Origin: Methanocorpusculum parvum
Lineage (GTDB): Archaea > Halobacteriota > Methanomicrobia > Methanomicrobiales > Methanocorpusculaceae
Direction: 5' to 3'
Assembly (NCBI GenBank): GCA_002287215.1
Contig: LMVO01000001.1
Span: forward strand, 173,470 to 237,469
DNA: 64,000 bases
Shown: positions 17,536-26,321 of the stretch, one piece after another
Layout: each line of letters begins with the position of its first letter
How positions within the stretch are numbered: the stretch's first letter is position 1
Position numbers and translations under genes: made by a program
The notes under the pieces: generated by a model
What the model saw: only the letters and a program-made list of their open reading frames with translations
The model's database searches: none
What the model was told of the DNA's origin: nothing

Positions 17536-18706
17536 TTTTCAGCTCCTTTGGGGTAAGCGGGGACATCGCTCTGAGTTTTTCCACCGTTTCTTTGAGTGCG
17601 GCTGTCACGATCTTTACATCTTCTGCAGTTGTTCTCTCGCCAATGGTCAGCCTGATCGATCCATGGGCGATTTCGTGAGGGATCCCCATCGCAGTTAAAA
17701 CATGTGATGGTTCAAGGGATGCCGAGTTACAGGCACTTCCGGTCGATGCGCAGATCCCTTTCATGTTCAGGAGGAGGAGAACCGACTCTCCCTCGATGTA
17801 CTCAAAGATGATGTTCGTGTTGTTTGGAAGACGTTTTGTCGGATGACCATTTAAGTGTGTTGCCGGTATCTTGAGAAGTTCGCGGGTCAGCTCGTTCCTC
17901 AGGTCAGTGAGCCGATCCATTTCTTCGGGCAGATGGGTTACTGCCCGTTCGATGGCGGCTCCAAGACCGACGATGCCAGGAACATTCTCTGTACCTGCAC
18001 GGCGTTTCCTTTCCTGGGCGCCGCCGTGCATGAAGCTCTGGATCCGTGTTCCTTTCCGGATATAGAGAGCTCCAATACCTTTTGGTCCGTATAATTTATG
18101 GCCGGATAGTGAGAGAAGGTCAATGTTTTCTGAGACCACATCGATTGGAACATGACCGACCGCCTGGACTGCATCAGTATGGAAGCAGATCCCGTGTTTT
18201 CTGGCGATCTTTCCGATCTCGGCAATCGGCTGGATCGTTCCGACCTCGTTGTTTGCGTACATGACTGAGATGAGGATCGTGTCTTGACGGATCGCTTTTT
18301 CTACCGACTCCGGAGAAACCATGCCGAACTTGTCTACCGGAAGATAGGTTATCTCAAATCCTCTGGATGCGAGCCATTCGCAGGAATGAAGTACTGCATG
18401 ATGTTCAATGGAGGTTGTGATGATGTGTTTGCCTTTTCGTTCGTTGGCAAATGCCGCGCCTTTCAAAGCCCAGTTGTCAGATTCGGTCCCGCCGTTGGTA
18501 AAGAAGATCTCGTCAGGCTGGGCATTGATCGCAGATGCCGCCTGCTTTCTTGCCAGGTCAAGAACTTTTTTGTTGGACTGGCCGATCGAATACACTGAAG
18601 ACGGATTGCCGAACTCATCAGAGAAGTAGGGGATCATTGCCTCTACGACCTCTTTGGCTGTGTAGGTCGTAGCGGCATGATCCATATAGATGATTTTTTT
18701 GTCCAT
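17525..18706 (-). CDS. iscS: Cysteine desulfurase IscS/NifS
   Basis: A PLP-dependent class V aminotransferase-fold desulfurase of 393 aa from the ATG at 18706; a GTG 9 bp upstream is the alternative. It opens with YMDHAATTY. The PLP lysine is in SLSGHKLYGPKGIG (about residue 200) and the catalytic-loop cysteine in ICASTGSACNSAS (about residue 320). It supplies persulfide sulfur to the IscU scaffold encoded next door. The presence of desulfurase is notable because many methanogens lack one and use sulfide directly. Confidence 0.94.
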   Translation of the reverse strand: MDKKIIYMDHAATTYTAKEVVEAMIPYFSDEFGNPSSVYSIGQSNKKVLDLARKQAASAINAQPDEIFFTNGGTESDNWALKGAAFANERKGKHIITTSIEHHAVLHSCEWLASRGFEITYLPVDKFGMVSPESVEKAIRQDTILISVMYANNEVGTIQPIAEIGKIARKHGICFHTDAVQAVGHVPIDVVSENIDLLSLSGHKLYGPKGIGALYIRKGTRIQSFMHGGAQERKRRAGTENVPGIVGLGAAIERAVTHLPEEMDRLTDLRNELTRELLKIPATHLNGHPTKRLPNNTNIIFEYIEGESVLLLLNMKGICASTGSACNSASLEPSHVLTAMGIPHEIAHGSIRLTIGERTTAEDVKIVTAALKETVEKLRAMSPLTPKELKNVQ

Positions 18707-18773
18707 AATGTTCACGCCGTGAATCTTATTACTCTATTATTTAGCGGTGCTCATATCTAAAGATTAGTGCAGA

Positions 18774-18910
18774 GGGCCTGTATCGTCCGGCGGGAGTGAA
18801 ATGAAGGAAATATGCCGGAAAGATGACTGAATGGATGAACAGACCCTAGAACAAACCTGCCCGAATCCACCGTCTGTGTATCTCTCTTCTCACAGGCATG
18901 CCGTATGCCT
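18774..18910 (+). ncRNA. Candidate structured RNA between iscS and the Mrp ATPase gene
   Basis: This divergent gap (18716-19010) has no ORF but clear nested pairing. GGGCCTGT (18774-18781) pairs with ACAGACCC (18839-18846) with one mismatch. Inside it, CCGGC (18787-18791) pairs with GCCGG (18814-18818). A terminator-like hairpin AGGCAT-GCCGT-ATGCCT (18894-18910) follows, then a pyrimidine-rich stretch. CTATTATTTAG about 30 bp upstream could be a TATA element. It does not resemble RNase P or SRP RNA. It could equally be part of the iscS leader read from the other strand. Confidence 0.35.
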
Positions 18911-19010
18911 AGTTTCCTTTCCTCAGGTTGCTCAATCCAAAAAGACTATACTGTAATCCACACAACAGATATGCAATAAGTTATATAGACTTACAATTCA
19001 GGAGTAAATC

Positions 19011-19877
19011 ATGAGCGATCAGCCAGAAGGATGTGATGGTCACTGTGACAGCTGTTCACAGAAGACCGATACCTGTCAGAAACCCAAGAAAGCCAATATC
19101 AATGTAAGACATGTGATCCTTGTCCTCTCAGGAAAAGGCGGTGTCGGAAAGAGTACGGTTTCAGTTAATCTTGCATATGCCCTTTCCAATCACGGCTATC
19201 AGACCGGCCTTATGGATCTGGATATCCATGGTCCGAGCCTTGCCAAGATGCTCGGCATCGAGGATCTCCGGCTTCAGGCGATCGGCAATAAGATCATGCC
19301 GGTGAAAGTGACCGGTTCTTTGAAAGTGATCTCCATGGCCCTTCTTTTAAATGAGACCGACAGTCCTATTGTCTGGCGCGGTCCGATGAAAGCCGCCGCG
19401 ATCCAGCAGTTCCTTGGTGATGTCGAATGGGGAGAGCTTGACTATCTCGTCGTCGATCTTCCGCCCGGAACCGGCGATGAAGCATTAAATATCGTGCAGT
19501 TTGCTCCCAATGTAGAAGGCGCTGTCATCGTTACGACTCCTCAGGACGTCGCGGTTCTGGATTCCACCAAAGCGATCAAGTTCATCGAGATGATGGATCT
19601 CCCGGTTCTCGGTATCATCGAAAACATGTCGGGAATGGTGTGCCCGCACTGCGGTGAGGTCGTCGATCTCTTTGGAAAAGGCGGGGGAGAAAAAGCTGCG
19701 AAGCAGTACAACGTCCCGTATCTTGGCGCCATCCCGATCGATATCGAGATGAGAAAAGCCGGTGATGAAGGAAGACCGTTCATTGTCAGAACACCCGGTC
19801 AGACCAACCCCACCTGGGATGCTGTTGATCAAGTCATGGAAAACCTCATTGCCGAGGTAGAAAAACGCGACGCATAA
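19011..19877 (+). CDS. Mrp/NBP35-type Fe-S cluster carrier ATPase
   Basis: A 288-aa ParA/MinD-like ATPase of the Mrp/ApbC/NBP35 family, which carries [4Fe-4S] clusters to apo-proteins. The deviant Walker A is GKGGVGKST (about residues 40-48). An N-terminal Cys cluster (CDGHCDSCSQKTDTC) is present, and the inter-subunit CPHC motif lies in MVCPHCGEVVDLFG (about residue 205). The start ATG follows CAGGAG. It sits divergently from iscS-iscU, so the region works as a cluster assembly and transfer locus. Confidence 0.93.
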   Translation: MSDQPEGCDGHCDSCSQKTDTCQKPKKANINVRHVILVLSGKGGVGKSTVSVNLAYALSNHGYQTGLMDLDIHGPSLAKMLGIEDLRLQAIGNKIMPVKVTGSLKVISMALLLNETDSPIVWRGPMKAAAIQQFLGDVEWGELDYLVVDLPPGTGDEALNIVQFAPNVEGAVIVTTPQDVAVLDSTKAIKFIEMMDLPVLGIIENMSGMVCPHCGEVVDLFGKGGGEKAAKQYNVPYLGAIPIDIEMRKAGDEGRPFIVRTPGQTNPTWDAVDQVMENLIAEVEKRDA

Positions 19878-19878
19878 T

Positions 19879-20784
19879 ATGAAAGTTCTCATCGCTGAAT
19901 ATACCGCTGTCCATGATCCGGCTCTCGCCCCGGAGGGAAAAGCTATGGTTTCTGCTCTGAAAAAGAGTTTCGAAGCCTGTGGTCATACGATTGTAATGCC
20001 GTCAGGAAGGGACTTTGATGCAGAGATCTCCCGTCTGGCTCCGGAATGTGATTACGGTCTTGTCATTGCGCCGGATGAATATCTCGCAAAATATACCCAT
20101 ACTCTTGAGCTTGCCACCCATAACATCGGCTCCGACAGTACTGCCATTGCCGTTTGTGCGAGCAAACGTCTCTCCGCCAAGCTTCTTGCGAAGGTCGGCA
20201 TCGATGTTCCGGCTGAAGTCTCAGCTGACTTTTCGGGCAAACGTGTGATCAAACCGGTGAAAGGCGCAGGTTCGGTCGGTGTTCGTATCGCAAAGGATGG
20301 AGAGTTGCCCGGAGATGGCGAGATGTCTGTCGAGTATCTCGAAGGCGAGCATTTCAGTGTCAGTATCATCGGAAGCCGCGTTGTCGGCGAAGCCTGCGGG
20401 TTTTACAGCGGCCTTCCTCCGGTGTTTCTGACGATCAACCGTCAGTTCTGCGAGGTGGGGGATGACGGCAGGTTTGTTTACAAAGGCGGCGAAACACCTG
20501 TCCACCCTGCCCGCGAAGGCGAGATGATCGAGATCGCCAAAAAAGCGATCGAAACGCTCGGCTGTCAGGGGTATGTCGGCCTTGACATGATCGTCGGTGA
20601 GAAGATCTGGGTGGTCGATGTCAATCCCCGTCCGACCATGAGTGTGCTGGGTATCGTCCACGTCATGGAAGAGGAGATCGCCGACGTTCTGCTGAAAGCA
20701 ACGGTCGGTCTGCCTCCGGAAACTGTTCACTACAACGGCAAAATCGCGAAATTTGATGATGTCGGCGGAGTTACCCTAGAGTGA
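19879..20784 (+). CDS. mfnD: ATP-grasp enzyme, likely tyramine--L-glutamate ligase MfnD
   Basis: A 301-aa ATP-grasp protein. Visible features are KRVIKPVKGAGSVGVRIA (nucleotide-binding loop, about residues 115-132), the VEYLEGEHFSVSIIG segment, and WVVDVNPRPTMSV (metal-binding Asp/Asn, about 250-262). MfnD adds glutamate to tyramine in methanofuran synthesis. The assignment relies on the family plus direct overlap with mfnF, whose product acts later in the same pathway. ATP-grasp specificity cannot be read from motifs alone. Confidence 0.75.
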   Translation: MKVLIAEYTAVHDPALAPEGKAMVSALKKSFEACGHTIVMPSGRDFDAEISRLAPECDYGLVIAPDEYLAKYTHTLELATHNIGSDSTAIAVCASKRLSAKLLAKVGIDVPAEVSADFSGKRVIKPVKGAGSVGVRIAKDGELPGDGEMSVEYLEGEHFSVSIIGSRVVGEACGFYSGLPPVFLTINRQFCEVGDDGRFVYKGGETPVHPAREGEMIEIAKKAIETLGCQGYVGLDMIVGEKIWVVDVNPRPTMSVLGIVHVMEEEIADVLLKATVGLPPETVHYNGKIAKFDDVGGVTLE

Positions 20785-21722
20785 TCGGCATCGATGTCGG
20801 AGGTGCAAACCTCAAAATCGTTGATGAATCAGGAGTCCACATCCATTACTGCCCGCTGTGGAAGGAGTCCGATCTGGCAGAGATCATCAGCACGTATGCC
20901 GGAAGAGAGAATGCGGCGGTCGTTATGAGCGGTGAGCTTGCCGATGGATTTATCACCAAATCCGAAGGTATCTCCTACATCGTTGACGCTGTTCTGCAGA
21001 CTTTTCCGGATGCTGTTTTCTACGGGACCGATGCCAAATTCCACATGAAAGCTTGTCCTCAGCTTGCAGCCGCCAACTGGCTCGCTTCCGTCGATCTTCT
21101 TCGAAGAACCTACCCTGACGGAATGATGCTGGATATCGGAAGCACAACCGCTGATATCGTTCCCTTTTCCCAATTTACCCGTCTTATCGGTATGACCGAC
21201 ACCCTCCGTCTTCAGCAGGGGTACCTGGTTTATACCGGCATGCTGAGAACACCGGTTGCCGCGCTTGCACATTCTGCAGAGATCGGCGGGATCATGACGC
21301 CCTTCTCCACCGAGTATTTTGCCTGTTCGGGAGACGCCCACTTTGTTCTTGGACACATCGGATTCGATGAATATTCATCCGCGACGCCTGACGGAAAAGA
21401 GGTTTCACGCGAAGCCTGTCTTAGGCGGCTTGCCCGGATGGTTTGTGCCGATCTCGAAGAGATCGGAGAGGAAGGTGCACTTCATATAGCCGAATCCTTC
21501 TGGGCTGCCCAGCGTGATCTTGTCTGCACTGCAGTGGAAAAAGTAAGAAAAGACGCCGGCGCGGATCCCCTTCTTGTCGGAGGCATCGGTTCTTCGACGT
21601 TTGCTCCGCTCACAGGCGGCGTTGATCTTACCTCTGCACTTGGAATTCCTGCAGATGCGTTACCTGCATATTCTGTTCGTGAGATCGCCGGTGTTTTGGA
21701 GAGATCATACGGGACCGTCTGA
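20781..21722 (+). CDS. mfnF: Methanofuran biosynthesis enzyme MfnF (hydantoinase/H4MPT-linked family)
   Basis: A 313-aa ASKHA-like protein starting MIGIDVGGANLKIVD. It has a second phosphate-binding stretch, GMMLDIGSTTADIVPF (about residues 112-127), and LLVGGIGSSTFAP (about 260). This family, long annotated as H4MPT-linked C1-transfer protein, includes MfnF, which joins the furan unit to gamma-glutamyl-tyramine. The start is GTG at 20781, overlapping the upstream TGA, so translation is coupled to mfnD. Confidence 0.8.
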   Translation: MIGIDVGGANLKIVDESGVHIHYCPLWKESDLAEIISTYAGRENAAVVMSGELADGFITKSEGISYIVDAVLQTFPDAVFYGTDAKFHMKACPQLAAANWLASVDLLRRTYPDGMMLDIGSTTADIVPFSQFTRLIGMTDTLRLQQGYLVYTGMLRTPVAALAHSAEIGGIMTPFSTEYFACSGDAHFVLGHIGFDEYSSATPDGKEVSREACLRRLARMVCADLEEIGEEGALHIAESFWAAQRDLVCTAVEKVRKDAGADPLLVGGIGSSTFAPLTGGVDLTSALGIPADALPAYSVREIAGVLERSYGTV

Positions 21723-21740
21723 ACTCCGGTCTCTCATGAT

Positions 21741-22358
21741 CTACTGTTTATTTTTACGTTTTTTCTGTTTCTGAAACTCAGCAGAAGTATTTTTTCCATC
21801 AAGGGGCGGTTTGTAACCTGACGGATAGCCGCTTGATGCCAGGATCTCGCCTGAAGAGACCGAGCCTTTCGACCCTGAGATCTCTTTTGTCATGAGCGAG
21901 ATGAATGAGTTCGGCAGCTGCATTCCGTACAAAAAATTTGCCGGCGGGATCGGAAGATTGGAAAGTGCATAATTTCTGACAGACCCGCGGTCGATCTCGA
22001 TTCCCAGCGCCTTCATGATCTCTGCCGTGTGGGAGTAGGAGTGGAGTCTTGCAAGGGAGATTGCCATATCCACGATCGCAGAACCGAGCCGTGTGTCTGG
22101 ATAGAATGGTTCCTCTGCGTAGATGAGGTTCCCGCATTTTTTGCACTTGAACCGTCTGATATTCACCATGATCTTTTTTCGTCCTGTCGGTGTTTTCAGT
22201 ATCACGTAGAGCTTTTTTTTGGTATCGTACGGCTGGGGTTTCCCTCCGCAGAGAGGGCAGGGTTTTGCTGTGGCAAAAAGCGTGCCTTCAAGAGAAGAGA
22301 TACCGACCATTACCGTGGTTATGAGCAGTGACGGGATTTTTACCTGTTGCCTGGGCAT
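21741..22358 (-). CDS. Zinc-ribbon/HTH protein resembling a transposase N-terminal region
   Basis: A 205-aa protein from ATG 22358. It has two Cys pairs (PCPLCGGKP and FKCKKCGNL, about residues 35-80) forming a treble-clef or ribbon. A helical stretch SLARLHSYSHTAEIMKALG and IDRGSVRNYA, which looks like an HTH, follows. The C-terminus is basic (FQKQKKRKNKQ). Zinc ribbon plus HTH resembles the DNA-binding half of some transposases, but no DDE catalytic domain and no terminal repeats are visible. It may be a domesticated DNA-binding protein. Function unknown. Confidence 0.6.
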   Translation of the reverse strand: MPRQQVKIPSLLITTVMVGISSLEGTLFATAKPCPLCGGKPQPYDTKKKLYVILKTPTGRKKIMVNIRRFKCKKCGNLIYAEEPFYPDTRLGSAIVDMAISLARLHSYSHTAEIMKALGIEIDRGSVRNYALSNLPIPPANFLYGMQLPNSFISLMTKEISGSKGSVSSGEILASSGYPSGYKPPLDGKNTSAEFQKQKKRKNKQ

Positions 22359-22372
22359 GTGTATTATTATTA

Positions 22373-23014
22373 GTGGGTAAGAGGAGTTTATCAAAGCTCT
22401 GGAAAGCCGGCGTCGTTATCTTCATTATCTTCCCCCTCCCATTTCTTACTCAGATGAAAATAAAAGGAATAACTGTCAGGATGCCTCCTCTCCTTCTTGC
22501 AGCAACCGTTTTTTTTGCAGTTATGTGTGCAATGACCTTTGGCTCCACCAAGGATCTTATCTATATCTATATTGGTCTCCCGCTGTGTGCTCTCTTAATT
22601 GGTTTTCCTCTCTGGGTCGCCTATACAAATGAGAAGCAGGTCCTTCGTGATGCTTCGCAGTACCGTTCGCAGGCAAAATTTGTACGGGCGCGTCAGCTCT
22701 CTCCGGCAATGCGGGGAAGCGTGGTTCTTATGGAAGGAAAAGTGCTGAAAGTCACCGGACTTATGATGAACAAACCCTCTTATCTGATCCAGGATCCGAC
22801 TGGTCAGGTCGTTGCGAAACGGTTTGCCCTTCCCGATCCGCTGATCGGTGTCGGAGCGGATGTCGAGATTCTCGGCCGTGTCTTTGGCAAGGCGGCCAAT
22901 GCTCAGTCGCTGTATATCAATACCCTCACCATTAAACCAGTTTCGAGTCTGCGTCAGACCAGTGAAGAGGCGCAGTCGGATCAGGAAAAGCTCCGGATTA
23001 AGAAACTCAATTAA
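22373..23014 (+). CDS. Membrane protein with OB-fold-like domain
   Basis: About 213 aa with three predicted membrane helices (VVIFIIFPLPFL, LLLAATVFFAVMCAM, YIYIGLPLCALLIGFPLWVAY) and a cytoplasmic C-terminal domain. In that domain GSVVLMEGKVLKVTG ... SYLIQDPTGQVVAKRF resembles the OB-fold of nucleic-acid-binding proteins. The start is uncertain: in-frame GTG codons lie at 22328, 22361 and 22373. I chose 22373 because it gives a basic N-terminus before the first helix and avoids the divergent gene. Function unknown. Confidence 0.6.
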   Translation: MGKRSLSKLWKAGVVIFIIFPLPFLTQMKIKGITVRMPPLLLAATVFFAVMCAMTFGSTKDLIYIYIGLPLCALLIGFPLWVAYTNEKQVLRDASQYRSQAKFVRARQLSPAMRGSVVLMEGKVLKVTGLMMNKPSYLIQDPTGQVVAKRFALPDPLIGVGADVEILGRVFGKAANAQSLYINTLTIKPVSSLRQTSEEAQSDQEKLRIKKLN

Positions 23015-23030
23015 CATTTGCGATCCTATT

Positions 23031-23759
23031 ATGAGTATGGATAAAGACGCGTTCGTTGCTCTTCTGGAAAAAATCGCTCCGCCGATGCTGGCAGAGGATT
23101 TTGATACGGGCCGTATCGGTCTGATTGCAGAAGGCACAGACCAAATCGAAAAGGTGGGCTGCGCTTTGGATGCCACACCTTATGTGTGTGAGCGTGCTGC
23201 GGCAGAGCGGTTTGACGCTCTTGTAGTCCACCATCCGGCATTCTGGGCTCCGATGCATGGAATTACCGGGAGAAATGTCGAGATTCTCCGCCCGTTACTG
23301 CAGAACAACATCAATCTGTATGCCATGCACACGAACTTCGATCATGTTCACGGCGGGATCAATGATGTTCTTGCACGCGAAATAGGGCTCACAGACTGTG
23401 TGCGAATGGACAAGACGCCTTCCTCTATTGGTGTTGTCGGAACTATGTCGAAAAGTTTTGCCGAGATCTCCAAAATCCTCGGGTGCGGTCTTCGCGTCTG
23501 GGGGGATGTATCCGGCGTCAGAAAACTTGCAGCAGCCGGCGGATCGGCGTTTGATATGGAGTTGATCCTGGAAGCCGTGTCGCTTGGAGCCGAGGCGTAT
23601 CTGGCATCCGAATTAAAGTATAATATTGCCCGCGAATCACCGATCCCCTGTATCGAAGCTACCCATTATGCTTTGGAGGCACCGGGTATGCGTGCGCTTG
23701 CAAAAACCCATGGCTGGGAGTTTATCGAGGATACGCCGCTCACATCGATCATCCAATGA
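23031..23759 (+). CDS. NIF3-family dinuclear metal-binding protein
   Basis: A 242-aa NIF3/YbgI-type protein. Metal-binding histidines are visible in VVHHPAFWAP (about residue 64) and MHTNFDHVHGG (about 100), and the C-terminal CIEATHYALEAPGM contains the last conserved His/Glu. These toroidal hexamers are often annotated as GTP cyclohydrolase I type 2, but the activity is not established for most members. The ATG at 23031 is the start; upstream sequence in this frame overlaps the preceding gene. Confidence 0.9.
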   Translation: MSMDKDAFVALLEKIAPPMLAEDFDTGRIGLIAEGTDQIEKVGCALDATPYVCERAAAERFDALVVHHPAFWAPMHGITGRNVEILRPLLQNNINLYAMHTNFDHVHGGINDVLAREIGLTDCVRMDKTPSSIGVVGTMSKSFAEISKILGCGLRVWGDVSGVRKLAAAGGSAFDMELILEAVSLGAEAYLASELKYNIARESPIPCIEATHYALEAPGMRALAKTHGWEFIEDTPLTSIIQ

Positions 23760-24091
23760 TCCATCCGTTCCAGGTTTTAAAGAAAGAGGGTACACTCAAT
23801 GACGTTGTGCGTAAAGCTTTCATCGATGCATATGGAAAACGCGGGATGGAGGCAGTTGACGCCGTGAGAGAAAACCGGGTAAAAAAGTATCAGGATTACT
23901 TTGTGGTCGTTGGAAATACCGATGAGTACTTTGTCGAGGGGTCGTTTTGTAGCTGTAATGCTATGCTCTACGGGAAGGAGTGCTGGCACACCCTCGCAGT
24001 GCAGATAGCAGTCGAGCTTGGAATTTATGATTCATACAATCTCTGGTATTATAAGGATGGTGTCGATGAGGATGAACCTGAGTATGAATAA
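23756..24091 (+). CDS. SWIM zinc-finger protein
   Basis: A 111-aa protein overlapping the NIF3 gene by 4 bp. The SWIM signature CxCx(n)CxH is visible as CSCNAMLYGKECWH (about residues 65-78). SWIM domains bind DNA or proteins and occur in SWI2/SNF2 and recombination-mediator proteins; stand-alone archaeal versions of this length are uncharacterised. The C-terminus is acidic (GVDEDEPEYE). Confidence 0.8.
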   Translation: MIHPFQVLKKEGTLNDVVRKAFIDAYGKRGMEAVDAVRENRVKKYQDYFVVVGNTDEYFVEGSFCSCNAMLYGKECWHTLAVQIAVELGIYDSYNLWYYKDGVDEDEPEYE

Positions 24092-24139
24092 CTTTCACAA
24101 AACCTATTTTTAAAATGCTGCGACGCCTATCTACTAGGA

Positions 24140-24646
24140 ATGGCCTCGATACTTGTGACCTGTTACAGCAGGACTGGTAAAACAAAGAAGCTTGCCGCTT
24201 CGATCGGCAAGGGAGCAAAGGAGGTTTTGGGTGTGGACGTTGATGTTCTTCCTTTCAACCGCGTGACCGCAAGTGATCTTGTCAGATATGACGGGATCAT
24301 TCTGGGTTCCCCGGTGTATTTCGGGGGGATAGCAGCGGAGTTGAAGGAATTCATCGATGAAACCACGTTTGTGCGCGGAAAGCTTGTTGGAAAGGTCGGC
24401 GCTGCATTCACTACTGCCGGGGACCGGACCGGCGGAAAAGAGACGGCCATCCTGTCGATCGTTCAGGCGATGCTGATTCACGGAATGATCGTTGTGGGTG
24501 ATCCGATAGCCGATGAATCGAGCAATGAGGAGCACAACGGGGGGCATTACGGTTTGGCTGCCGACGGTCAGCTTACCGAGCACGATCTTTTGCAGGCCGA
24601 GTATTTCGGCCGGTATGTGGCAAGTGTTGTCGCCCGCATGTGTTAA
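24140..24646 (+). CDS. Flavodoxin / NAD(P)H:quinone oxidoreductase-like flavoprotein
   Basis: A 168-aa flavodoxin-fold protein. The FMN phosphate loop is CYSRTGKTKKLA (residues 8-19), and GIILGSPVYFGG and AAFTTAGDRTGGKET form the isoalloxazine loops, as in the WrbA-type branch. In methanogens such proteins accept electrons from ferredoxin or F420 or protect against oxygen. It converges on surE with a 4-bp overlap. Confidence 0.85.
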   Translation: MASILVTCYSRTGKTKKLAASIGKGAKEVLGVDVDVLPFNRVTASDLVRYDGIILGSPVYFGGIAAELKEFIDETTFVRGKLVGKVGAAFTTAGDRTGGKETAILSIVQAMLIHGMIVVGDPIADESSNEEHNGGHYGLAADGQLTEHDLLQAEYFGRYVASVVARMC

Positions 24647-25434
24647 TTGATATCCGCAATCATTTTTTTCAATTCACTGCACGCTTTGTATGCTGTATTG
24701 TCCATAGAAAGCGGCGTGATCGAGACGTAATTTTTTCTGATCGCCGTGACGTCAGAGTGTTCTTCCGGAATGTAGATGGGAGTTCCGTTGATCCAGTAGT
24801 AGGGTTTGCCTCGCGGATCGATCCTTTGTTCGACTGATGTTTCAAACAGCCGTTCGCCAAGTACGGTGACTGCGTAGCCTTCGATTCTCTTTGCCGGGAT
24901 ATTGATATTGATCAGTTTGCTTTCAGCCGGCATGCCGTTTTTTAGAAAATGTCTGGTGAATTTGGTGACGACCTCTTTACTCTGCGTGAAATCCATCTTA
25001 TGGGTCCTGGGGTCTGCGAATTTATTTCCCTGATCGTTCATCTGAAGGGAATATGCGATGGCAGGAACACCCTGATTGACCGCTTCCATTGCAGCACCTA
25101 CCGTTCCGGAGGTGGTGATCGATTCAAACGAGATGTTCTCGCCAAGATTGATGCCGGAGACAACCAGGTCCGGTCTGAGCCCGAGTCCGTAGAGACCGAG
25201 GAGCAGGGCGTCGGTTGGTCTTCCTTCGACGGAGTATGCCCGGGTCTGATGCATCGCTACCTCGTTCATCCGGATGGGTTCAAAGATCGAGATCGATCTG
25301 CCGACTGCGCTCTGCTGGGTCGCCGGAGCGACGACCGTAACATCAGCGATAAGAGACAGAGCGTCATATGCGGCCCAGAGGCCTCCGGAGTTGATCCCGT
25401 CATCATTGGTTAGGAGTATCTTTGGTCGGGACAT
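24643..25434 (-). CDS. surE: 5'-nucleotidase SurE
   Basis: A 263-aa SurE family nucleotide phosphatase. It opens with KILLTNDDGINSGG (catalytic Asp-Asp pair, residues 9-10), followed by ATQQSAVGRSIS and VSGINLGENIS, which hold the metal-binding Ser and Asn. SurE removes phosphate from nucleoside 5'- or 3'-monophosphates. The C-terminal SDVTAIRKNYVSITPL is also typical. Length is normal. Confidence 0.95.
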   Translation of the reverse strand: MSRPKILLTNDDGINSGGLWAAYDALSLIADVTVVAPATQQSAVGRSISIFEPIRMNEVAMHQTRAYSVEGRPTDALLLGLYGLGLRPDLVVSGINLGENISFESITTSGTVGAAMEAVNQGVPAIAYSLQMNDQGNKFADPRTHKMDFTQSKEVVTKFTRHFLKNGMPAESKLININIPAKRIEGYAVTVLGERLFETSVEQRIDPRGKPYYWINGTPIYIPEEHSDVTAIRKNYVSITPLSMDNTAYKACSELKKMIADIN

Positions 25435-25550
25435 TCTTCTCAGATACGTTTCATCGGTGAGGTATTACACCTTTGGGTTTGGGCGGGTTTGAGCGGATAC
25501 AAAAAATATGTGTGTTATCAGATTTTATTTTCCCTCCTGCATTTCGGAAT

Positions 25551-25560
25551 CTATATATTG
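25551..25560 (+). promoter_or_regulatory. TATA box of tRNA-Met
   Basis: CTATATATTG lies 29-38 bp upstream of the mature tRNA 5' end, the expected distance for an archaeal TATA box allowing a short 5' leader. The surrounding sequence is otherwise non-coding. Confidence 0.55.
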
Positions 25561-25588
25561 AGATACAGCATTCTTATTATGCATATTT

Positions 25589-25662
25589 GCTGCGGTGGCC
25601 TAGCTGGTTAGGGCGCGGGACTCATAATCCCGAGGTCGGGGGTTCGGATCCCTCTCGCAGCA
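25589..25662 (+). tRNA. tRNA-Met (anticodon CAT)
   Basis: A 74-nt cloverleaf. Acceptor GCTGCGG pairs with TCGCAGC (one G-U), discriminator A. The anticodon stem CGGGA/TCCCG closes the loop CTCATAA with anticodon CAT. A TATA box lies upstream and a T-run follows directly. The CTCATAAT context is typical of elongator Met. A CAT anticodon could also be tRNA-Ile2 before agmatidine modification, but the body does not look like initiator Met. Confidence 0.9.
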
Positions 25663-25688
25663 CTGTTTTTTTGATATTTTTTGCAAAA

Positions 25689-26321
25689 TCACCATCTATA
25701 ATCGTTCAGGATCTTTACCGTTTCTTTTACCCTTTTCTCTAACTGTTCACTGTTCATAAAATACCGTACCATGCACACATTTTTTGCACCTGCATCCAGA
25801 ACGCTGATGAGGTTATTCCCATCGATCCCGCCGATCACAACAACCGGAACATCTCCTGCCCGTTTCACTGCCTCTGCGATCAGCTCAGTTCCGGTAACCG
25901 GATCGGGTTTTGCTTTCGCGGGTGTTGTAAAGACCGGGCCAAAACCGATGTAATCCGGTTTTTGTTTTATCGCTTCATCCACCTGGCTGAGCGTATGGGT
26001 CGAGAGTCCAAACACCGATACCTTCTCCCTGCAGATCGTTTTTGCATCGGTCAGGCTGATATCATCCTGGCCGAGATGGAGACCGTCTGCCCCGCAGAGA
26101 TACGCAAGGTCTGCCCGATCATTCAGCACAAATCGCGTTTCAGTTCCCTCAGTTATACTCATAATTTCGCCTGCAGCTCGCAGGATCTCCCTGTCGGATA
26201 ATGCCTTTTCCCTCAGCTGCAGATATCTGACATTATTTTTGACTGCTGTTTCGGCGATCTTCTTATACGGCAAAAAGGGATTGGTGATTATTAGATAAAG
26301 TCCGAAGTCACTCCTCATCAC
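25689..26321 (-). CDS. thiE: Thiamine-phosphate synthase ThiE
   Basis: A 210-aa TIM-barrel enzyme that joins hydroxymethylpyrimidine diphosphate and thiazole phosphate. Diagnostic segments are VRYLQLREKALSDRE, FVLNDRADLA, GLHLGQDDI and YIGFGPVFTT ... KPDPVTG, with VVIGGID near the C-terminus. It overlaps thi4 by ATGA, so both are controlled by the TPP riboswitch upstream of thi4. Confidence 0.95.
   Translation of the reverse strand: MMRSDFGLYLIITNPFLPYKKIAETAVKNNVRYLQLREKALSDREILRAAGEIMSITEGTETRFVLNDRADLAYLCGADGLHLGQDDISLTDAKTICREKVSVFGLSTHTLSQVDEAIKQKPDYIGFGPVFTTPAKAKPDPVTGTELIAEAVKRAGDVPVVVIGGIDGNNLISVLDAGAKNVCMVRYFMNSEQLEKRVKETVKILNDYRW

Noticed and set aside
18716..19010. RNase P or SRP RNA
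   Set aside because: The gap is too short and lacks the conserved cores of either RNA.
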